Under the pieces are notes generated by a model, which searched no databases, was not told the origin of the DNA, and worked only from the letters and a program-made list of their open reading frames with translations. A stretch of DNA of 12,775 nt from Candidatus Omnitrophota bacterium. Its GTDB lineage: Bacteria > Omnitrophota > Gorgyraeia > 2-02-FULL-51-18. Positions 1-7,900 of this stretch are shown piece after piece. Positions within the stretch are counted from its first letter, which is position 1. Each line of letters opens with the position of its first letter. Both the position numbers and the translations under genes were made by a program. The stretch covers positions 1 through 12,775 of the forward strand of contig JAHFFM010000042.1 in assembly GCA_023247935.1 (NCBI GenBank), given 5' to 3'.

Positions 1-3
1 TTC

Positions 4-570
4 ATGGATAACCATCCCAAGATCAAAGAAAAGATGGAAAATCGCCAAGATAAACGGGAAGACATTCGTGATCATCGCGAAGACGTCCAAGATAAAAAAG
101 AAGATATCCGAGATCACCGTGAAGATATCCGAGACAAGCGGGAGGACATTCGCGACAAACGGGAAGATGTGTGGGATGCCAAGCATGACGGCGGTAAACT
201 GGACAAGATAGAAGACAAATTAGATCGCCAAGAGGATATCCGCGATAAAAAAGAAGATGTCCGTGACAATCGTGAAGATGTGCGTGATCGCCGGGAAGAT
301 GTAAAAGATCATCGCGAAGACGTGAGGGACCGCAGAGAAGATCGTCGTGACAACAATAATAACAATAATAATGGCGTTAGAGATTATGGACGCGGAGAAG
401 GTCGCGGACCTGGCGGAATGAACCGTGCAGGAGGACCTGGGTCACAAGGTGGACCTCAAGGCGGTGGCATGAATCGTCCGGGCGGACCCGGCCAAGGGCA
501 GGGACATCCCGGTCAGGGCGGTGGATCGGGTGGATACAGAGGCGGTAAAAAGGGTGGACCGGGTAGATAA
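4..570 (+). CDS. Charged heptad-repeat protein with Asn run and Gly-rich tail
   Basis: No family is recognised and no function is claimed. The 188-residue product has two blocks of six consecutive heptads of the form (R/K)ED(I/V)xDx, at residues 18-59 and 76-117. They are separated by a 16-residue spacer containing HDGGK. Seven Asn follow (117-123), then a Gly/Pro/Gln-rich tail with basic residues to the end. The heptads alternate acidic and basic side chains, which would suit a stable single alpha-helix more than a hydrophobic coiled coil, since only one position per heptad is Ile/Val. There is no Cys and no membrane segment. The first ATG is at 4, but the frame is open to the window edge, so the true start, perhaps with a signal peptide, may lie upstream. 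The gene overlaps the start of the sigma factor gene and is probably cotranscribed with it. Confidence 0.7.
   Translation: MDNHPKIKEKMENRQDKREDIRDHREDVQDKKEDIRDHREDIRDKREDIRDKREDVWDAKHDGGKLDKIEDKLDRQEDIRDKKEDVRDNREDVRDRREDVKDHREDVRDRREDRRDNNNNNNNGVRDYGRGEGRGPGGMNRAGGPGSQGGPQGGGMNRPGGPGQGQGHPGQGGGSGGYRGGKKGGPGR
55..354 (+). repeat. 21-bp coding tandem repeats, two blocks of six
   Basis: A 21-nt unit encoding one heptad is repeated six times at 55-180 and six times at 229-354. The copies differ mostly at synonymous sites: Asp, Glu and Arg codons all vary. This shows that the peptide is under selection and that the array is not a recent DNA-level expansion. Confidence 0.7.
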
Positions 571-1144
571 TAAAGAAGAATTATTGCTGATTGAAAAAGC
601 GCGGGGAGGGGATGCAGATTCCTTCTCCGCGCTCGTTGAAATGCATCAAGAACGCGCGATCCATGCCGCCAATGCTTTTTTAGGAAATCTGGAGGACGCG
701 CGGGACATGGCGCAGGAGGCGTTTGTGAAAGCCTACGAAAATCTGGATTCGTTCAAGAGTGAAAGCAAATTCTATACCTGGTTTTACAGGATCCTGGTGA
801 ATCAATGCAAAGATTTTTTGAGAAAAAAGAAAATACGCCGCACGTTTTCTTTCTTTTTTGCGTCCGATGAGGAAGGCGGGGAAGACACGATGAATAATAT
901 TCCTGATTCTTCTAAAAACGCGGCGGAAATTCTCGAAGGGCGTGATTTGAGCCAAGCTGTTGAAGAAGCTATGGAGACTTTGTCCTTTCGACAAAAGAGT
1001 GTTTTTGTTCTACGATATATGGAAGGTTTGAGTTTGGAAGAAATTTCCGAAAGTTTGAGCATCACCGTAGGAGCCGTTAAGGCTCATTTATGGCAGGCGG
1101 GACAAAAAATGCAATTGCTTTTAAAAGGAGAGCGACAGCCATGA
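554..1144 (+). CDS. ECF-type RNA polymerase sigma factor
   Basis: This is a sigma-70 family factor of the extracytoplasmic-function type that redirects core RNA polymerase to its own promoters. From the GTG at 554 it has 196 residues, a usual length for the group. Region 2 spans about residues 24-93, with the DARDMAQEAFVKAY core-binding helix at 48-61 and a WFYRILVNQCKDFLRKKK segment for -10 recognition. After an acidic linker (about 104-135), region 4 spans about 143-193, with a helix-turn-helix around LEEISESLSITVGAVKAHL. The frame is also open to GTG codons at 521 and 530. I prefer 554 because an AGAGG lies 11 nt upstream and the region 2 alignment needs nothing earlier. All these starts lie inside the preceding gene (stop 568-570), so translation is probably coupled. 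The gene ends in an ATGA overlap with the next one, a typical sigma/anti-sigma arrangement. Its regulon cannot be read from this window. Confidence 0.9.
   Translation: MDRVDNKEELLLIEKARGGDADSFSALVEMHQERAIHAANAFLGNLEDARDMAQEAFVKAYENLDSFKSESKFYTWFYRILVNQCKDFLRKKKIRRTFSFFFASDEEGGEDTMNNIPDSSKNAAEILEGRDLSQAVEEAMETLSFRQKSVFVLRYMEGLSLEEISESLSITVGAVKAHLWQAGQKMQLLLKGERQP
1123..1132 (+). promoter_or_regulatory. Ribosome binding site setting the start at 1141
   Basis: AAAAGGAGAG ends 8 nt before the ATG at 1141, inside the sigma factor coding sequence. It makes 1141 the start of the downstream gene rather than the in-frame ATG at 1090, which has no such site. Confidence 0.75.
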
Positions 1145-1572
1145 ACGACAAACAGTTTCATGAAATGGATCAAACTTTAATGAATAAAATAAAACCTTTG
1201 CGGGACAAGAAAATCTCCGACGGCATTTTGAAAGGTTTTTCCATGTCCGTCGAGAGACGAATCAGCGCGAAAGAAGAAGTGGCACCCGTTAGAAAAAGCA
1301 CTTTTTTAAACGCCGCATGGGTTCCCGCATTCGCCATGGTTTTGATAGCTTCTTTTATTGTCCTTCGCTCGCCGATTCTTCCGACATCACCCGTTCAATA
1401 CGCGCAAGTCGCGGCAGCTTCCAGCGAAGATGTCCAAGATGAAATTGAAGTTTTGAAAGAGCTCGGCGTTTGGGATGAGGTAGAGGACGGAGCCGCGATC
1501 GGAGACGAAGAAGTTCTCGATGCGGATCTTGAATTAACCTATAACCCTCAAAATTCCAACAGATTGGTCTAA
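1141..1572 (+). CDS. Probable anti-sigma factor, single-pass membrane protein
   Basis: This 143-residue protein has an N-terminal cytoplasmic part (1-56), one hydrophobic segment (about 58-75, AAWVPAFAMVLIASFIVL), and an acidic C-terminal part (about 96-131) with many Glu and Asp that would lie outside the membrane. It has no cysteine, so it lacks the HxxxCxxC zinc motif of the ZAS anti-sigma family, and I see no clear similarity to the RsgI or FecR types. The anti-sigma call rests on position and topology. The start codon overlaps the sigma stop as ATGA, with a good ribosome binding site, so the two proteins should be made in matched amounts. If correct, it holds the sigma factor at the membrane until an external signal releases it. 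It could also be an unrelated coupled membrane protein. Confidence 0.6.
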   Translation: MNDKQFHEMDQTLMNKIKPLRDKKISDGILKGFSMSVERRISAKEEVAPVRKSTFLNAAWVPAFAMVLIASFIVLRSPILPTSPVQYAQVAAASSEDVQDEIEVLKELGVWDEVEDGAAIGDEEVLDADLELTYNPQNSNRLV

Positions 1573-1712
1573 AAACTTCCTCCAAAAAATCCATTTTTGA
1601 TTAAAATTAGTAATAAATTTTAAAAAATGAATCAAATAATAGGTTTAGATTCATTTAAGTTTTAAAAACATAAATAGTATCTGTAAAAAATCATTTTTCT
1701 TTGTTTTTTCTA

Positions 1713-1742
1713 TTGATTTTTAAAACCCCCATCATGTAATAT
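1713..1742 (+). promoter_or_regulatory. Candidate promoter for the giant ORF
   Basis: TTGATT (1713-1718) and TAATAT (1737-1742) are separated by 18 bp in the 247-bp AT-rich gap before the giant ORF. The surroundings are so AT-rich that chance matches are likely. The gap holds no convincing ORF or terminator hairpin. Confidence 0.3.
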
Positions 1743-1837
1743 TCGTTTTTACTTTGTAACGATTTCTTAATAAAAAATTTTAAAAATTTTTTTCATAAGA
1801 AATTTTAGCGCTCAATTTAATGAGGAAAAGAGAGGCT

Positions 1838-1933
1838 ATGAACAAATCGAAACCCTGTTTTATCCCCTTCACCATCCGTTTTATTTCGTTTTTTTTATTG
1901 TTTTCATTTTGCTTTCAACAAATATCTTTCGCT
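1838..1933 (+). other. Signal peptide of the giant protein
   Basis: Residues 1-32 have a basic start (MNKSK), a long Phe/Leu/Ile-rich core (FISFFLLFSFCF) and a small-residue end SFA followed by Glu33. This fits Sec export with signal peptidase I cleavage after Ala32. There is no lipobox cysteine at the cleavage site, so it is not a lipoprotein signal. Confidence 0.8.
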
Positions 1934-4900
1934 GAAATTTCCTTACCCGTTAAAAAAGACCCGTTTGAAAAACCCGGTATTTCTTTTGATTTACCGTCTT
2001 CCATCGCAACCATAGAAGACTCCTGGCAAGCCCCTCAAAGTGTCATTGCGAGGAGCATAGCGATGAAGCAATCTAAGCTCTCAGCAGAGATTGCTTCAGG
2101 GACTGCGTCCCCTCGCAATGACAATTTATTGGTTTATTTAATCCAAGACGCCCACACCAATGAATCAGGCCAATTAAATCTCTCAAAGACCCTGGACCTA
2201 ATCTTAAAGCATGAAAACAACCCAAGTGTCCTTGCAAGCCCCGCAGGGGCGAAGCAATCTAAGCTTTCCTCTGCCGCAGAGATTGATGACAATTTGAAGT
2301 ACGTCTTCTCTGAAGGGGGTGTCGACAACAACAGCCTTTCCCAATATCGCAAAACCAAGTCTTTATCCGAAAGAACCAGGATAGCCAAAGAATACTTAAA
2401 GAAAGGCATCCTCCATGGAAGTGAATACCTGGACTTAACCTCAAACGATGACTTTGTCTTATGGGGGGTGGAAGAACCCTCTCTCTACGCCAAAAGTTTT
2501 CATGCCTACAAGGCTGTATTTAAGGAAAGAGAAAGATTCGACCTTTATCTTAAGAAAATAGAGTCCACCATCAACACCCTAAAAGACAGGCTCCTAAACC
2601 CATCACTCCTTGCTTTTGACAAGGAAAGACAGCTTTACTTAAATGACAAATTGTCTCTCACCTCTTACTTCGATATCCTTCAAAGAGAAGCCTATCTTCG
2701 AAACGTCGACCTAAACCAATACCCTAGCCTTAAGGCCTTAAAGGAGTTAAAAAACAAAGAAGAAAAGATCGACTTCACCAAAGCCACCTTTGAACAGCAA
2801 AAAGCCTTTGAAGCCCTATCTCAACAGGACCAAAAAGAACTAAAGAACCTCTCGGAACCAGACAAATCCTCTCCCTTTAAGCTGACAAACAAAGACCCCA
2901 AGGCCCTAGAGGGCTTTTATGCTCTTTTAGAAGAGAAACTGACACAGCGTGTCATTGCGAGCGAAGTGAAGCCATCTTTGCTTAAGCCTATCGCAGAGAT
3001 TGTTTCCTTGTCTTCGGCTCCTCGCAATGACACCCAATACCCCAACTTAACCCAATACTTCACCTATCTTAAGCTTGCCAAATCCGTTGAGGCCAAACAT
3101 GTCCTTGATGAACTAAAAATCCTTGAGGGTCAAATCCTGACAGCCCTTCAAAGCACCGAGGATGAAAAGCTCTTGATTCAGTCCCAAGAGGTGACAAGTT
3201 ACTTAAGAAAGCTTTTCTATTTCACCATGACGCCTGAAGATTACAAGGAATACAAAAGGATCGTAGATGGTGGATTATGGATGGTGGATAGCCAAAACAA
3301 CCCACAATCTACAATCCACGATTCATCATCCCCTTTCACCATCGAGCACTTAACCGGCTTCTTAAACAAAAAAATCATGGACCTTGGCACCTACTATGAA
3401 AGGTCCTTATTCCTTGAGCCTGGATACCAAGACATCATAAAAAATGCTGAGTCTTTTTATGAGATCACCCGAGACAGAGACCAGGCCTTTATAGACAATA
3501 TGCTGGAGAAACTGACGGAGAAGCCGTCATCCTCGAATACGGCTTCTCTGTCATCCCCGAACGCTTTAGTCGGGGATCAGCCTGATTCCCGCCAAAATCG
3601 TGCGGGAATGACACAGAGCGCGGTGCTCATCACCGGAGGCTTCCACACCCCAAACCTGAAAGCTCTTCTTAAACAACACAATATCTCTTATATCTCCATC
3701 ACCCCCCAAGTCACCAAAGAGACAAACCATAAAAGATATGAAGAAATCCTCCTTGGAGTCGAAACCAGACAGGGCTTGGAAGCTTACCAGGGGATGTTTA
3801 ATTCACTCAACACCACGATAGGGACAAGGCTTGCTATGACTTCTCCTCAGGTGTTAATGGGGGTGGAGGGGGGGAGGCCAAAAGCGTCCGGAGCAAGAAT
3901 GCCTATAATACCGCTTAAATTGGAGGGCGCAAAGCAACCGGTCAAAATGTTTCCTATCGTGGACGCGACTCCTACTATCGAAGGCGCGCGGCTGGCTACG
4001 AATCCCATGAAGGAACGGCTTCGGGAAATGGGATTGCGTCCGCCTTCCGATTCTGTGTGGCGGTCTATAAGAAATTATCTTGCGATCTCGGCTCTCAATC
4101 ATATCGATGAAGCTAACGAGAGAAAAGTCTCCGTGGATATAGGAGGCCACCCGGGAGCTTCTTTGTCGACGCTTGAGATTTTTATGGCGCTGTATATGTT
4201 TGCGAAACGAGCTCAGGATCATGTGGCCAATATTCCCCAGGCGTCTCCGGCGCTTCACGCCGTTCAGTATGCGTTAGGTGATGTAAGTGAGTCTCAGATG
4301 CATCTTTTGAGACAGAACCAGATTCATAAAAAACCGAACCATCTCAGACAATATATGTTGTATCAAGCGGCTTCGGGGCAAGAGAGGGCCGAATTAGAAA
4401 AATTTTTAAACGAACTCAATCCGCTGGATCAAAAGCATTTTGATTCACTTCAACCCATGGAGGGCTTTAGCGCGTACCCAAGCACAACGGACCCTGGGAT
4501 CACGATTCCCACGAGCTCGGTGGGGTTGGGTCCGGCAACCACCATTGCCTTGGCCCTGGGTTATCAATTGCTTGAAAATCACGGTTTTGAAGTCCCGGAT
4601 TCCTGGTTTTATGCCGTAGTGGGTGACGGCGAGGCCGATGAGGGCAATTACCTTGAAATGCTGGGCAAAGCGGCGGAATATCATCTTTCACGGTTGGTGC
4701 ACATCGTGTCCTACAACCGTCAAACTCTGGACGGTGACCGTGGAGAAGAAGCAAATCTTGAAACCGTGGACCAGGGCTCCACGGTGGACCGGTTGGAGCG
4801 TATGCGATTGCGCTATCAAGCTCATGGTTGGAATGTGATTGAGATCCGCTGGGGGAGCGAAATAGAGAAAGAGTTTGAGAGGAAAAACGGCGGGACGGTT

Positions 4901-7900
4901 TTTCGCTCTGTTATGAATTCATTAACAGACTCAGAGTATCAAAAATACACGGCTTTTAGCGGCGATAGGGAGGATATTCGTAAGTTTCTTATCAGTAAAG
5001 ACGCGGAATTGCAAAAATTTCTGGGAGAATATAACAATGAAAGATTGTATGAATTGTTTACCGATCTGGCGGGACACGATCTGGTTAAATTGACTGAGGC
5101 TTTGGAGCGGGCGCACGCTTTCCCGGATAAACCCACCGCCATTATTGCGCACACTATTAAAGGAAGAGATTTAAAATCACTCGCCGGAAACCCTCTGAGT
5201 CATAAGGCCCGTCCGAACGCCGGAGAAATAAAAGAATTGAGAAAAAAGCTGGGGGTTCCAGGGGAAGAATTGTACCCCACATTTGAAAAAGGAAGCGAGG
5301 AGTTCGAGCAGTTAACTCTCATCCGTAAACAATTGGATAAAGAAGAAAAAGAATACGAAGCTTTCAAGGCTCACAATCGAGCCCAATTTGATAAGGAAAT
5401 GGAGGCCGCTTTAGCCGCCGCGGGTCTTAAAAATTTTCCGGCTCAGATGCCGTCGGGTGTTCCAAGGGGCGCGGAGAACAAAATTCATTCCCACGGGATG
5501 ATGGCTTCGGGTGTAGATTTATTGCTCGCTATTGCCGATAAACCCAAAGAGTCCTTGACGCCTCAGGAAGCTTTGTGGAGACCTATCGCGGAGCGTATGG
5601 TGGTCGTTGCCGGAGATGTCGCGACGTCAACCATCACTCCACCCGCAACAGCCAACAATAGAATATATGGACCCCGTCAACGAAACAGATCTAGTGAGTT
5701 GAATATCGCCTCGGTTATCAAAGAAAACAACGGAGGTTTTGTTCCCAATCTTACGCCAAGCCCGGAAGGTCGCATTCTTAGTTTTAGCATAGAAGAGATG
5801 TCGGCGATGAACGTCGCTTTGGCATTTGGATTGCTGGAACGCTTCACGGGGCACCCTATTTTTCCTATATTTGGTGTTTATGGAGCGTTCGTTAAGCGGG
5901 CGGCGGATCAAATCAAATACGCCGCCTACAGCCGTGTACCTATGCGTATCATGGCCACACCCACTGGTTCTTCGCTGTCGCCGGAAGGGGGCTATCACCA
6001 GTCGCTCACCGACAGGATGTTTATGCTGATGCTGCCAAATACGGAAGTGTGGGAATTGGCCTTTGAGATCGAAAACCGCTTTCTGAACCGGGAAATATTG
6101 GTACGCGCCGCGACCGGCCAAAACAAAGATCAAGAGCTTAATTACATGCCTGGCTCAACGCTTCCGGTGCGTGGCGAAGAGTTTCTTAAGAGGCTAAAAC
6201 AGCAGAGTCGTTATGAAGGCAAGTCGGATAATGAGATTATTGATGAAGTTGGACAGGAATACCTTAAAGGCGGATACCGGTTGATCAGTTATGAAGGTCA
6301 TAAAGATTATGAGCCGGCGGATAATGTTGTGAATATTTTTGCCGCGGGTGTGATGGTCCAGCAGGCAATCGAAGCGTCTGATATGCTTCACCAGAAAGGG
6401 ATTTACGCCAATGTTATCGTGGTTTCCAACCCAACCCGGCTTTATGGATATACGGGCGAGAAGACGGATTATGCGCACTTGAGAGAGTTGGTATCTGGTG
6501 AGGAGCGATTATGGGCCCCGGTTGTCACGGTCGCGGATACGGTGCCTTTTTATCTGGCGCCTATTTCGGGAATTTTAGGAGGCTTGGGAGGCTCCGCCAA
6601 TTTAGGGACAACAGAATTCGGGGTTTCCACGCCGGACCCGGAACACCTTTTCGCAAAGCACGGAATATCCAAAGGCAATATCGCTCAGACCGCGTTTTTA
6701 TTGCTTGAGAAACGAGACGAAGTCGGCGGTTTGGTCGATCGGGTGTTTCGCTGGCTGAATCAAAAGTTCGTCCGTCCAAACAAAGGCAAAACAACGACGC
6801 TTGCCGTCAAAACTCTGGGTGCGCGGCTTTCGTCGGGAACTTTTGATCAAAACAATCAATTTAATTATTATATGAGTCTGCCGGGAAAAACCGAGGATGG
6901 AAAGTACACTTTTTCTAAGGAATATGTCATCAATTGGCATATGGATTCCGGCATTTTAGCCCGCCTGGCCCGATTGGCCATTTTTGTTCTTAAAAATAAC
7001 CATTTTTCAAAATATTTAAACCCATTTTTTTCCAAAATCCCAGGGCTTTCCAAATTGGATGCATGGATTTCAAAAAAACTGGCGTCGGATGACGTGGACC
7101 ATGAAGAAGCCATTCGTGAAAGCAAAACGCTGGTTCGGACGATTAACGACTACGGGGGCAATGTCATCGCGGGCAAGCAAGTGGAAGGACTTCCGGACGG
7201 CGTTTTTACGGCCAACGCGGGCTTATTTCTTTATGATCCCAAAACCAAAAAAAAGATTTTTATTAAAACTCATTATGCTAAAAAACAAATGGAGGAAGGC
7301 TGGCTTCATCGTTGGCTTGGCCGCTTAGAAAAATGGGCGGGTATGCCTTCCGAAGCGCCTACTTCCTTTGAAAAAAGAGGACCAGAAATCGAACACAATG
7401 TTCAAGACCTTCTGGAAATGGCTTCGGATGTGGAAGTTCTTGACGTTGTGCAACAAGATGAAGAGGAGTATCTGGATTGGGAGGGTGAAGCCGAGATCGC
7501 GTTTTATACAAAAAAAGACGGCGCCCAAATTATGTTTGCCGGCTATGGCCACCGTTCCGAGTTTGGAGCGCACCAGAAAATCGCCGCTTATCTTCAAAGG
7601 GAGATGGTCCCGCTTAAATTAGTGAACGGATATTTTTATCATTTGGATACGGCCATGAAAGTGCTTTCCGACGGCACAGTGATTTATTATGAGGGCGCGT
7701 ATGACAAGGAAAGTCTGAGGCGCATCGAAGAGATCGTTCCGGCAGAGAAGCGCGTCAAATTAAGCCGCCGCGACGCGTTCCGGTTTTTCGCCAATGCCGT
7801 GGAAGTGCATAAAAAAACGGGCTACGGGGTCGTTAAAACGATTATTGCCAATTCGAGTCCCTGGTACCCCAAGGGATGGGAAGGGCTTTTTTGGAGAGCC

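Larger units (their letters stand above)
2126..3820 (+). other. N-terminal module, Tiki/ChaN/EreA-like domain (inferred)
   Basis: The start (VYLIQDAH, His106) and the end (AVLITGGFHTPNL, G600-G601-F602-H603) of this module look like the two His-containing strands that bracket the Tiki/TraB, ChaN and erythromycin-esterase fold. In that fold a GxxH motif lies near each end and a Glu closes the second strand. Here YVFSEGG supplies Glu159, while the first GxxH is replaced by QDAH. Between them lies a long, charged, mostly helical stretch. If the fold is right, the module could be a metal-dependent hydrolase or a haem/iron-binding protein; the substrate cannot be told. The coding DNA here is A/C-rich and G-poor, unlike the later modules, and it carries five repeat insertions, all at likely loops. 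Confidence 0.4.

Noticed and set aside
55..354. Possible CRISPR array from regular 21-bp repeats
   Set aside because: The units are adjacent with no unique spacers and code for a heptad peptide; most differences are synonymous.
1090..1140. Earlier in-frame ATG for the anti-sigma-like gene
   Set aside because: It lacks a ribosome binding site and overlaps the sigma region 4 coding sequence, while 1141 has a strong site and an ATGA coupling.
1573..1819. Possible RNA gene or terminator in the AT-rich gap
   Set aside because: Only short A/T runs and weak A/T palindromes are visible; there is no GC-rich stem followed by a T run and no tRNA-like structure.
5627..6133. Minus-strand open frame of 168 codons inside the ThDP domain
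   Set aside because: It lies fully opposite a domain whose catalytic motifs read clearly on the + strand, and its translation is rich in His, Arg and Cys with no family features, as expected of an antisense shadow.
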